Source of the DNA: Acidimicrobiaceae bacterium
GTDB taxonomy: Bacteria > Actinomycetota > Acidimicrobiia > Acidimicrobiales > Aldehydirespiratoraceae
Assembly: GCA_009842325.1 (NCBI GenBank)
Contig: VYFQ01000035.1
Coordinates: forward strand, 124,001 to 188,000
Direction: 5' to 3'
DNA length: 64,000 bases
Within the stretch, counting starts at the first letter, position 1, and each line of letters starts with the position of its first letter. The notes beneath the pieces are model-generated. The model ran no database searches. It saw nothing but the letters and a program-made list of their open reading frames with translations, and was not told the DNA's origin. Of the stretch, positions 1 through 10,800 are shown piece by piece. Position numbers and translations under genes: made by a program.

Positions 1-709
1 TGCCGTGGAACAGGATCACGTCACCGGGCCGGTAGTCCCAACCCATGATGTCGAACGATCCGCGATCGCGAGGCACGTCGGGGGTGGGAGGCATCGACTT
101 GTCCATCACCACGCCGCGGTAGGCGAACCCCGAACCCCCCTTCTCGTAGACACCGCGCTTGCGAGCCAGGGCCATCCGGAGCGCGTTCTCCTCATCGGAC
201 ATGTCGGGGTCGCGGCCCACCATCGGCCGGTATGTGACGTTCCAGCGGTGCGATCCGCGGACCACTTCGAGGCTGGCCGGGCGGGGCACCCGGTCCGGTG
301 ATGCCCAGGCTCGCACCAGGTGGTGGCCCTCCACGTTGTGATAGCTGGTGTCCTGGTGCCACGGGGTCGGGGCCATGAACCCTGCCCTTCGGAAGAACAT
401 CTGGTCCATGTAGAAGCGCACGGGAGCGCTGAGCACCGAGCCCACGAGGCCGCCGACGGGTGAGTCGTTGGCGAACCGGTGAAGGCTGGCGGACCGGGCG
501 GCCAGCAGCTGGTCGGCCCGTACGGTCGCCCCCTGGGCGACCACCTCGCTGGACATGTGGTCGCGCTCTGCGTAGCACTCCTCCAGGCCGTCGGCGACCA
601 GGTCCACCCACTCAGGGGACAGCACGCCTTCGAGCAGCACCGCTCCATCGCGGTGGAACGCCTCGCTCTCGGCGTCGGTGACCTCTCTCAGGGGCGGGGC
701 CGAGGTCAT
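1..709 (-). CDS. PhyH-type Fe(II)/2-oxoglutarate dioxygenase, 3' end outside window
   Basis: About 236 codons of a phytanoyl-CoA-dioxygenase-like protein; the C-terminus lies beyond base 1. The iron-binding H-x-D is visible in 'WHQDTSYHNVEGHH' and the partial frame ends at 'VILFHG', which would supply the distal histidine. A long N-terminal helix set ('REVTDAESEAFHRDGAVLLE') is typical of the family. The ATG at 707-709 overlaps the stop of the phosphopantetheinyl transferase as ATGA, so translation is probably coupled. It is the fourth gene of the polyketide operon. PhyH enzymes hydroxylate acyl chains or natural products, so tailoring of the PKS product is the likely role; the exact substrate is inferred from position only. 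Confidence 0.85.
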   Translation of the reverse strand, partial: MTSAPPLREVTDAESEAFHRDGAVLLEGVLSPEWVDLVADGLEECYAERDHMSSEVVAQGATVRADQLLAARSASLHRFANDSPVGGLVGSVLSAPVRFYMDQMFFRRAGFMAPTPWHQDTSYHNVEGHHLVRAWASPDRVPRPASLEVVRGSHRWNVTYRPMVGRDPDMSDEENALRMALARKRGVYEKGGSGFAYRGVVMDKSMPPTPDVPRDRGSFDIMGWDYRPGDVILFHG

Positions 710-1257
710 CGGCCGCCGCCTTGGTAGGCGACCGCGGCCGCGAAGCGGTCGGTGCTGATGTCTTCGAGTCTCCATCCCGGTATGCCGACGAGCCGGACAG
801 AGCCGCTGGTTGCGCCGGCTCTCATGTCCGGCGGGATCTCGAAGCGGGACACGTCCAACGACAGGCCCATTCCGTGGGCTTTGCTCAGTGCTTCCTTCAT
901 CGTCCAGAGCCTGAAGAACAGGTGGAGCCGATCCTGGTTGTTCGCCGCGGACAACTCCTGCTTCTCGTTGGGGCCGAACACTGCCTCGATCAACTCGTCG
1001 AGGTTCCGGTGGGGAACCCGCTCCTCGACATCGATCCCGACCTGCCCGCCGGGTGCTAGGGCGATCAGCCCGTGGGTGCCGCTGTGGCTCACGTTGAAGC
1101 TGATCGGAGCGCGCCGCCCGCGCACGGTGGCGTACGGCTTGCCGTGCCTAGAGGTCCGGAAGGCGAGATGCTCGTTGCTGCAGCCGAGTTCCCGGCACAG
1201 CACGGATCGGAGTGCGGCCCGGCACAGCGTGAACCGGTGCCTGGGACTCTCGTACAC
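706..1257 (-). CDS. Sfp-type 4'-phosphopantetheinyl transferase
   Basis: Transfers phosphopantetheine from CoA to a serine of carrier proteins, which fits the PKS ACP domain and free ACP next to it. Sfp motifs are present: 'VGIDVEER' (Asp76, Glu78 from the GTG start) and 'FRLWTMKEALSKA' (Lys121, Glu122). The coordinates use the first conventional start, a GTG. However, the open frame and family-like sequence ('VRVLHVDL', then 'LDGTEQRRRERF') continue upstream to about 1464 with no ATG, GTG or TTG. A CTG at 1450-1452 closely preceded by GGAGGT is a candidate true start and would add 65 residues. Its stop overlaps the dioxygenase start. The family assignment is firm; the start is not. Confidence 0.9.
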   Translation of the reverse strand: MYESPRHRFTLCRAALRSVLCRELGCSNEHLAFRTSRHGKPYATVRGRRAPISFNVSHSGTHGLIALAPGGQVGIDVEERVPHRNLDELIEAVFGPNEKQELSAANNQDRLHLFFRLWTMKEALSKAHGMGLSLDVSRFEIPPDMRAGATSGSVRLVGIPGWRLEDISTDRFAAAVAYQGGGR

Positions 1258-1470
1258 GAACCGTTCTCGCCGGCGCTGCTCGGTGCCGTCGAGCCACTGC
1301 AGGGCGCGCAGCTCACGCCCATCGCCGGTCGACAGGTCTACATGCAGTACGCGGACATCATCGAAGGCGCGGAACGCACTGCACCAATGCTCTGACCCCT
1401 CAGTTGCCGGAAGGACCGGCGTGAGGAGCTTCCCGGACGGGAGAGGAGTCAGGAGACCTCCGCGTCAGCC

Positions 1471-1710
1471 CTACTGGGCGTCCAGATACGCGATCAAGTC
1501 GCTCGGCGTCAAGAGCTCTGCGAACTCTTCGGCCGGAATGTCGACGCCGAACTCCTCGCACACGAGCCTCCAGAACGCCACCACATCCGTGGAGCTGACT
1601 CCTGCGTCGACGATGTTGAGATCCGGGGTCAGCGGCGAGCCTGCCTCGCGGCCCTCGATCTGGAGGTTCGCGTCCACAAGTGCTCGAATCCGTTCTTCGG
1701 TGGATGACAT
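1471..1710 (-). CDS. Free-standing acyl carrier protein
   Basis: A 79-residue acidic, helical protein of normal ACP length. The usual D-S-L at the carrier site is 'GVSSTDVVAF' here, so the phosphopantetheine serine aligns with Ser40 while the preceding Asp and following Leu are replaced by Ser and Thr. That leaves a carrier function likely but atypical. AAGGA lies 8-9 bases upstream of the ATG. It sits 103 bases after the PKS stop, behind its own promoter-like sequence (1749-1776), and just before the phosphopantetheinyl transferase. It may supply the carrier missing from the truncated second PKS module, or start or offload the chain. Confidence 0.85.
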   Translation of the reverse strand: MSSTEERIRALVDANLQIEGREAGSPLTPDLNIVDAGVSSTDVVAFWRLVCEEFGVDIPAEEFAELLTPSDLIAYLDAQ

Positions 1711-1748
1711 CCTGGTTCCTTTCGTAGCTGTGAGGGAACGTCAGCGGG

Positions 1749-1776
1749 AGCCTAGTGACACTGCTGCTCCTGTCAA
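1749..1776 (-). promoter_or_regulatory. Candidate sigma70-type promoter for the ACP gene
   Basis: Read on the minus strand this is TTGACA (1776-1771), a 16-base spacer, then TAGGCT (1754-1749). The -35 is consensus and the -10 fits TAnnnT. The expected start site near 1742 leaves a roughly 30-base leader containing the ACP ribosome binding site. It lies in an unusually AT-rich stretch between the PKS stop and the ACP. Confidence 0.55.
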
Positions 1777-1813
1777 TTCAAATTTTCTGGAAAAGCCGGT
1801 CACTTTTTCTGGA

Positions 1814-4800
1814 CTAACCGGGACTAAGTGGCTCCACCCAGTGGCGGCGGCGCTCGAATGGATAGCCCGGCAGCGATACACGGGATCGGACTTCACCCTC
1901 GAACAGCTCGCGGAACGCCGCATCACGCCCGGCCTCGTAGTCCGCCGCGACGGCCTGCACCGGGCTGGCCTCATGATCCTGAGCCCTCTGCGGTTGCCCG
2001 GCCGCAACCGCCTGCAGTCCCTCGCGCAGAGACTCGATGTCGCTGAACAGGACTGCGGAGCGACAATCGAAGTGGCTGCGTCCCACACTGGCCGTCCATG
2101 CCATGTCGGCCAGCAGTTCTTCGGGCGAGGGGCTTGCGGGTGAGGGTTCGGCGCTCCGCTGGTCAAGCCATGAGAGGAAGAGGCCGGCCAGCTCGCGGAG
2201 GGCCTTATCGGATCGCGCCGACAGCGGAAGCAGCCGCGTCCCGGGGACCGGCTGCGAAATGCCGGCCGTTCCCGCTTCGGGGCCCGCGTCGTACCCTTCG
2301 AGCACCAGATGAGCGTTGGCGCCGGAGATCGCGAACGAACTCACTGCGGCCAGCCTGGGCCGCGTGTCGGATTCCGGCCAATCCGTCGCCTCGGTGGTGA
2401 CCCGCACCGGCAGGCGCTCCCAGTCGATCTGCTCGCTGGGTTCGGTCAGGTGCAGATGCCTGGGGATCTTGCCTCGGTTCATGGCCAGCACCGTCTTGAT
2501 GACACCGGCCACGGCCGATGCGCACTCCAGATGGCCGATGTTGGTCTTGACCGAACCGACCAGCAGGGGCTCCTCGGGGTCGCGGCGGCGGCCGTAGACG
2601 CTGGCGGCCGCGTTCATCTCGACCGCGTCGCCGAACGGCGAGCCCGGCCCGTGGGCCTCGAGATAGTCCACTTCCGCGGGCATTACTCCCGCTCGCTCCA
2701 GGGCCTGCTCCATCGCTTGCATCTGCGCCGGGCCGTTGGGCTGGGTGAGGCCGAGGCCAGTCGCGTTCTGGTTCACGGCCGTGCCCCGGACCACGCCCCA
2801 GATCCGGTCGCCGGCGGCGATCGCATCGTCGAGCCGCTTGAGCACGATCATGCCGCAGCCCTCGCCCCGAACGTAGCCGTCCGCGCCGGCGTCGAAGGCC
2901 CGGCACTGCCCGCTGGCCGACAGCATGCCGGTCTCTTCGAGGAACTTCGCGATGGACGGGGACAGGACGGCGTTGGCCCCTCCGGCCAGAGCCATGTCCA
3001 CTTCGTCCTGTTGCAGCGCGGTGACCGCGTGGTGAATGGCGACCAGCGATGAAGCGCAGGCCAGGTCGAACGGCACGGCCGGTCCGGCCAGGCCCAGAGT
3101 GAAGGCGATCCGTCCGACGGCCACGCTCGAGGTCGTGCCGAAGTAGCTGTCGCCCCGGCCGGCCGCGGCGATCACCCTTCGGTACTCGCTGCTGCCGCCG
3201 ATACCGGCGTACACCCCGGTGCGGCTTCCCTTCAGGCCGGACGGATCGATGCCGCCGTCCTCGAGTGCTTGCCATGCCGTCTCGAGCAGCATTCGTTGCT
3301 GGGGGTCCATCATTCGGGCCTCGATGGGCCTGATCCGGAAGAAGCCCGCGTCGAACTGGTCGATGCCCTCGACGAACGCTCCGATCCGGCTGCCGGGATC
3401 CGGGTTGTCCGGATCTCCGGCGGCGCCGTTCCAGGGACCGGGGTCCCGACGCCCGTCGGTGACCGCGTTCTCACCTGCCTCCAGGAGGCGCCAGAAGCTG
3501 TCCAGGTCGGGCGCGCCGGGGAACCGGCAGGCCATGCCCACGATGGCGATCCCCTGGTTACCGGTCATGCTCGGCGGCGCGACCGGCGCCGCGGGGCTGT
3601 CCTGCACGGTGGCGGCCGCTGGCACAGGGTCGCTCCCGTCAGCCTGCTCCGCCCGCTCGGGCCGTTCCGGTGGTGCCGGCCGCTCCGTTCGGCCAGTCTC
3701 GGCGGGGTCGGTAGGGGCCTGTATGGCGAAACGCGCGTTGGCACCGGTGTCGGCGTGCTCGATCGTGCACAGTTCGGCCAGCTCCGATGCCAGATGGGCG
3801 GCGAGGCTCTGAACGCTGGGATAGTCGAACACCACCGTGTTGCCTGCCGAGTAGGCGCCGGCGAAGCCGCGGTTCACACGGTTCCTGAACTCCACCGCCA
3901 TCAGCGAGTCCATCCCCAGATCGGCGAACTCGGCCGACGGAGCCGGCAGGTTGGGCAGGCGCATCACCGCTTGCAGCTCCCGCCGCAGGAACTCGATCAG
4001 GATCTGCTCGTGCCCGGCCGGTGGCGACTGGCCCAACTCCGAGAGCAGATCGGCCTGCGTCTCCTGATGCTCTCCGGAACGGCCGGCCGCGGCCAGCAGG
4101 TCTTCCACGAACGGCGAGCGATGCTGGCCGCCCTCCGCCACCACTTGCCAGTCCACCGACGCCACCATGGGCGCCGTCGGATCCTGCCGGACGAGCCGGT
4201 CGAACGCCCTCAGGCCCTGCTGGGGGGTGATCCAGCCCGTCCCGGCTGCCTCCAACTGTCCGGCGATCCGTTCCCGGTGCTCCTCGGCCTCGCCGAGGCC
4301 CGACCACGCTCCCCACGCGATGGATTGTGCTGCCAGCCCCTGCGACCGGCGATGGGCCGCGAGCACGTCGAGGAAGGCGTTGGCTGCTGCATGGTTGGCC
4401 TGACCCGCGTTTCCCATCACGCCGGCCACGCTCGAGAACAGCACGAACAGGTCGAGGTCGAGGTCCATCGTGGCTCGGTGCAGCTGCCAGGCACCCAGCA
4501 CCTTGGGCCACAGCACTTGCTCGAACCTCTCCCAGCTCTGGTTTTGCAGCGAGGCGTCCGACAGCACGCCCACGCTGTGGATGACTCCGCCCAGCGGCGG
4601 CAACGTGTCGGCGATGCGGCCCAGCATGGCGTCCACCGCGGCCGCGTCGGTCATGTCGGCCAGCTCCACGCTCACCGTGGCGCCACGCTCGCGCAGCCCG
4701 TCGATGACGGCCGCGGCTTCGGGATCGGGGTCGCGCCGACCGTTGAGCACGATGGCGCCGGCCCCGCGGTCGGCCAGCCACTCGGCCGTCGTGCAGCCGA

Positions 4801-7800
4801 TGCCGCCCAGGCCGCCCGTCACCAGGTAGGTCCGATCGGCGCGTAGCCGTCCGGTCTCTAGCGGCGACGATGCGAAGACGATCTTGCCGATGTGGCGGGC
4901 GGCCTGCATGTACTTCATGGCCGGACCGGCCTCGGCCAGCGACCACCGGGTGTGGACCAGCGGCTTCAACTCGTCGGCCTCCAGGCGTTGCATCACCCGC
5001 CTCAGCGCTTCGCCCGGCTGGGCCGGGTCGTGCTCCTTGAGCACGTCCAGTTCCAGGATCCAGTAGCCGACATCGGGCCGTGCCTGCGACATCTCGTCGT
5101 GGCTGAGGATGTCCACCCTGGCCATCTCCACGAACCGGCCGCCCTGCGCCAGGCACGCCAGGCTGGCGTCGATGAAGCCGGGGCCGGTGAGGCTGTTGAG
5201 CACGACATCGACGCCGGTGCCCCCGGTGGCTTCGAGGATCTGGTCCGAGAACTTCGTGGAGCGGCTGTCGAACACGTACCTCACGCCCAGCGAGCGCAGG
5301 TAGGCCTGCTTTGGGGCGCTGGCGGTGGCGAACACCTCGGCTCCCGCGGCCTGGGCCAGCTGGATGGCGGCTAGGCCCACCCCGCCGGCGCCGGCGTGAA
5401 CGAGGACCTTCTCACCGGAGTCCAGACCCGAGCAGTCGAACGACAGGGCGGCCGACACGAACGCGGTCGGCATCGTCGCCAGCGCGGCGGCGGGAAGGTC
5501 GGTTGGGGCGGGGGCCACCATCTCCTCGGACGTCACCGCCTCCGAGGAGAAGGTGCCGAAGGCCAGACCGACCACCCGGTCGCCCTCCTGCACCGTCGTC
5601 ACGCCCGGCCCGATTTCGAGCACCCGCCCGCAGAACTCGCCGCCCAGCAGACCCTCGTCGATCACGCCCAGTGATCGGAACATGTCCCAGAAGTTGAGCC
5701 CGGTGGCCAGCACGGCCACACGGACCTCGCCGGCTGCCAGCGGGTGGTCCGGCGCGGCTTCCACACAGAGTCCCTCCAGCGCGCCCTGAGGATCGGGTTC
5801 GAGCAGCCAGGCCGACTCGCCGGCCGGCTCCGGCAGGCTCAGGCGCTCTGTGCCGGTGGAGGTCCGCACCAGCCGGGCGGTCTGGCGGTGCCCGGTGCGG
5901 TAGGCGATGTGCGTTTCGGGATCGGGGTACAGGAACTCTTCGGAGAGGTCGGGCAACGGCATGTTCTCCGCAGGGTCTAGGTCGATCATCCGCGGCTGGA
6001 GGTGGGCTGCCTCCCGGGCCGCTACCTTCCCGAAACCCCACAGCGCCGCGCCGGCCAGACCGTCGACCCGTTCGTGGGCCAGCACCTGGCCGCCCCGGGT
6101 CACGAACCAGACCCCCTTGGCCACGGCCACATCCGCGTCGGCGAGGCCCTGCATGAGCGCTAGCGCAGTAGCGGTGGCCCTCTTCACGTCGGTTGCCAGT
6201 TCACCGGTGGCGGCTTGGGCGCCACGGTTGTCCAGGGCGGTGAAGTGCCCCACCCCGCCCAGAGGCACCGCCGGCGGGAGGTTCTCGAACAGTGCGAGCC
6301 AATCGGAGCGCCGTTCCATGTCGATGGCTGCCCACGAGATCCCGCTGGATTGGGGAACCGGAACCTGCTCGGTCCCTGTCTTGTCGGTGGCCAGCACGAC
6401 CGTCTGGTTGCGGGAAGCCAGCCGGGCGGCCAACTCGCCGGCCACTCCGGCCTTATCGGCAGCCAGGACCCACACTCCCGGGCGCTCGGTCACCTGCGCC
6501 GGTCCCTGGGCCAGGATCACGCCCCGATCGGGCTCCTGGTCGGGATCGGACTCGTCCGCTCCAAGGACTTGGGCCCCATCGAAGCCGGCATCGGCGAGTG
6601 CCTGCCGCCAGACGGCGGGGCCGGCCAGGGCGTGGTGCGGCCGGCAGGAATCGGCGAAACGCCACCAGCCGTCCAGCTGCCCGAATGTCAGGTCCAGCCA
6701 GCCTTGCCCCCGCAGGTTCTCGAGAGCCACGAGATGGCCCGACGGTGCCAGCAGGTTCCGGCAGTGCTCCAGCGTCTCGGACAGGTAGCGGGTGGCGTGT
6801 AGCACGTTGGACGCGATGAGCAGGTCGTAGCTGTGGAAGTCGAAGCCTTGGGCGGCCGGGTCCTTCTCGACGTCGAGCACCCGGTACTCGATGCACGCCT
6901 CGCGGCCGCCGAAACGTCCCTCGGCTTCAGCGAAGAAGCCCGCGGAGATATCGGTGTAGATGTAGTCGAACCGCCCCTCGGGCAGCTCCGGCAGCACCGC
7001 GGCGGTGGCCGAGCCGGTGCCGGCACCGACCTCGATCACTCGCAGCCTCCGGTCCTCGGGCAGCTGTTCCAGCAGGGCCGCCACCGCGTCGGCCAGCATC
7101 TGGTTGGCCGCCCTTGCCACCGGCGCCTTGAGATACAGGTCGGCCGCGGTGGGCTCACCGCTGCTGAACAACAGCGTCAGCGGGTCGGTGTCGCCCGTGA
7201 GCACCCCGGCCAGGGCGTCGGCGCTGCGCCGGAACAGACCGATCTCGGTCGAGCCGTGCTCGTACCGGCCGGCCATCTCGGCCGCGAACTCCTCTGGGTC
7301 CCGAGGCATCTCCGGTGACAGGGAACCGATGGATCCAGACTTGACAACGAAGTTGTCACCGGCCGCCTCGACCACACCCGCCCGGGCCAGCAACTCGAAC
7401 AGCCGGCGGAAGACGCGGCCGTGCTCGGGCAGCACTCCCAGTTGCTGGCGCAGGCTGTCGGGCTCGATCTCGTCGCCCCCGGTGTGCTGCCAGCCCAGAC
7501 GCTCCAGCGCCCGCAGCGCATATCGCCACGACAGCCGCTCCAGGTCGGTCAGCAGGCTGGCCCGGCCGGCTGTGTCCACCTCTGCGGCCTCCAGGTACGC
7601 CGCGAACGGGCTGGAGCGGGCGGCTACCACCGCTGGGCTTGGAAGGAAGTCGGCGGGCACCACTCCGTCGGGCAGGGGTCGGTCCCGCCACGCAACCTCG
7701 TACAACAGGTCGTCGAGCCCTTCGGACGCCGAGAGCAGAGCCGCCCGGGTGGCCCGCTTGACGGTGTAGGAGTCCAGGCCGCCGAGACTGGTGCCGTCGA

Positions 7801-10800
7801 GGGTGTAGAACCGAAGGTCGGCCGCGATCACCTCACGGGGCCCTGCCGGTTCGCCCTCGGCACCGCCCCTGGGCTCGCGAAGGCGGGCATGGCAGAGCAG
7901 TCGGCCTTCCAGTGGGCCGTCGAGCCACAACCGCTCCCATCCGAACGGCAGGTAGGGGGAACCGTCCTCCGCTCCGGTGGTGCGTCGAGCGGCGGCCATC
8001 ACCTGGAAGCAGCCGTCGAGCAGGAGAGGGTGCATCACCGCGCCGCCGCCGTCCACGCCGTCGGGCAGGGCCACCTCGCCCAGCGCCTCGCCGTCGCCAA
8101 CCGACAGCGAGTGCAGCGTGCGGAACGATTCGCCGAGGTCCACTCCCGCATCGGCCCGGGCCCGGTAGAACTCCGCGATGTCGACCGCGGTGAGATCGGC
8201 TCCGAGTTGCTCCAGTTCTAGCGGCTCGGTACTGGGCGATGGGCTGGTACCGGACGACACCTGACCCTGGGCGTGCAGGGTCCATCCGTCTTCGCCGTCG
8301 GACCGGCTGAACGCCTCGAATCGGCGTGGTGCCGCCCCGTCGGCGGGGTCGAGCACGAACTGCACGCTGCGTCCGGCGGCCTCGGCGGCGTCCTCCGGGT
8401 CGTCCTCTTCGAAGATCATCGGGCTGTGGAGTTGAAGGTCCTCCACTATCAGCGACCTTGAATCACCCTGCGGTTCGCAGGCCGCCGCGGCCATCGAGCC
8501 GTAGAGCGCGCCAGGCATGATCACCCGCCCGTACACCCGGTGGTCGTCGAGCCACGCCGGATCGGACGAGAACATCTCAGTGGTGTAGAGGGTCTCGCCC
8601 CGAGGGGAGTCGTGGCGTGTTCCCAGCAGCGGGTGGCCTGCGGTCTGCCTACGCCGGCGAGGAGGCTCAACCCAGTGGCGCTGGTGCTGGAACGGGTAGC
8701 CGGGAAGGGGGACGCGGCGGCGGCTCTCGGTTGCGAAGAGGCCCTCGAACGACAGATCGACTCCGGCGCCGTAGGCGGCTGCCACCGCGTCGAGGAACCC
8801 GCTGCCGTCAAGCGGGTCCGGCTTGCCGGCCGACGGTTTCCGCATGCTGGAAGCGATGGCCGGCTCGGGCGTGCCGGGTTCCTGAGGCCATGCGGTGGCG
8901 ACGGTGGGGCCCAGAACCGTGTCGGGGCCGATCTCGATCACCGTGTCCACGCCGATTGCGGCCAGCGTCTCGACACAGGTGCGGAACGCGACCGGGGCTC
9001 GGGCCTGGCGCCGCCAGTACCGGCCGTCGAGGGCCTGGCCCGCATCCAGCACCTGGCCGGTCATGCTGCTCACGTACGAGACCGACGGCGCCTCGGTCTC
9101 GATGCCGTCCACCACCGCCTCGAGATCGTCCAGGGCCGGCTCCACCAGCGCGCTGTGGTAGGCCGGGCTCTTGCGCAGCCTGCGCACCCACACCTTCTCG
9201 GACTCGAAGCCTTCGAGAAGGCTCTCGACCTTGCCGGCCGGGCCGCTGATCACCTGGTGCATCCCGTTGTCGGCGGCCACGCTCGCCGGTGAGCCTCCGG
9301 TCGAGGCGTTGAGCTCCTCGACCGCAGCTGCCACCCGATCCGGGGTGGCGAACACCGCGGCCATGGCACCATCCTCGGGCAGCCCACCCATGAGCTCGCC
9401 GCGGGCGGCCGCGAACCGCAGTCCGTCCTCGAGGCTGAACACCCCGGCGGCATGGGCGGCCGCGATCTCTCCGAGACTGTGTCCGACGACCACATCGGGC
9501 TGGACTCCGACGTTGGACCAGAGGCTGGTCAGGGCGCACTCGATCGCATAGATGCAGGGCTGGGTCCAGGCCGGATCGTCCAGATCTTCCGCATCGGCGC
9601 CGGAGCCGAACATCACCTCGAGCATGGAGACGCCGCGCTCGGCTCGCAGCACCTCGTCGCAGCGGTCGAGGACGGCCCGGAAGACCGGTTCGGAGTCGTA
9701 GAGGGCGCGGCCCATGCCTACCCACTGGCTGGCCTGGCCCGTATAGGCGAAGGCGACCCTGGCGGCCGCCCGGCGCGGCGTTGGCTCATCGCCCTCCGCT
9801 ATCGCCTGCAACCCCGCCCTAAGAGAATCGCCGTCCGAGAACACCACGCCGGCCCGCCGGGCGAAGTGGCTCCGTCCCACTCCTGCCGTCCAGGCTGCGT
9901 CCGACAGCAACTCGTCTGCCTCCTCGCCGTCGGACGGATCCTCGAAGCGCTCCTCGAGCCACTCCACGTAGCGCGCCGCCGTCTCTCGTAGGGCATCACC
10001 GGTCTTGGCCGACAAGGGCAGCAGCCGGGCAGGGCGAGCTGGCGGTGCTGCTGTTGTCCCAGCGTCCGCTGGAGCATCGATGGCGACGGGTCTGGACGGT
10101 CCGCGCAGCCAGCGCTGCGGGTCGTTGCCCTCGACGGCGGCGTCCGGGGCTCCGTATCCCTCCACCACCACATGGGCGTTGGTGCCAGACCAGCCGAACC
10201 CGCTCACCCCGGCCAGCGGCCGGCGCTCGCCGTGGCGGGGCCAAGCTGTGGGCTCCGCGGTGACTTGCATCGGCAGCCGCTCCCACGGAATCTCGGGATT
10301 CGGGTCACGGAAGTTGAGATGGGAGGGGATGACCCCTCGCTTCATGGCCAGCATCACCTTTATCAGGCTCGCCGCGCCGGCAGCCGACTCCAGATGGCCG
10401 ACGTTCGTCTTGACCGACCCGATCAACAGTGGACGGTCCCGCCCGGCGCGATAGGCCATGCCGGTGGCCTCGGCCTCGATCGGATCGCCGACCGGCGTGC
10501 CGGTGCCGTGGGTTTCCACATAGTCCACGTCCGCAGGCGCGACGCCCGCCCAGGCCAGCGCATCGGCGATCACCTGCTGCTGGGCCTCGCCGTTCGGGAC
10601 GGTGAGACCCTGGCTGGCACCGTCCTGGTTCAGCGCCGTGCCCCGGATCACGCCCCAGATCCGATCCCCGTCGGCCTCGGCGTCGCTGAGGCGCTTCAGT
10701 ACCAGGATCCCGCATCCCTCACCGCGCACGTAGCCGTTGGCGGCCGCGTCGAAGGTCTTGCAGCGCCCGTCGGGCGCCAGCATCCCCGCGTTGCCACGCA

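Noticed and set aside
3067..3225. Reading the PKS C-terminus as a docking domain
   Set aside because: The residues match the flanks of an AT in module 1, not a coiled-coil docking region.
2205..3275. Long second frame inside the PKS gene, and similar long frames opposite the Rieske, M1, SulP/bioD and LLM genes
   Set aside because: Arg/Gly/Pro-rich translations without motifs, typical of shadow frames in high-GC DNA opposite or inside well-supported genes.
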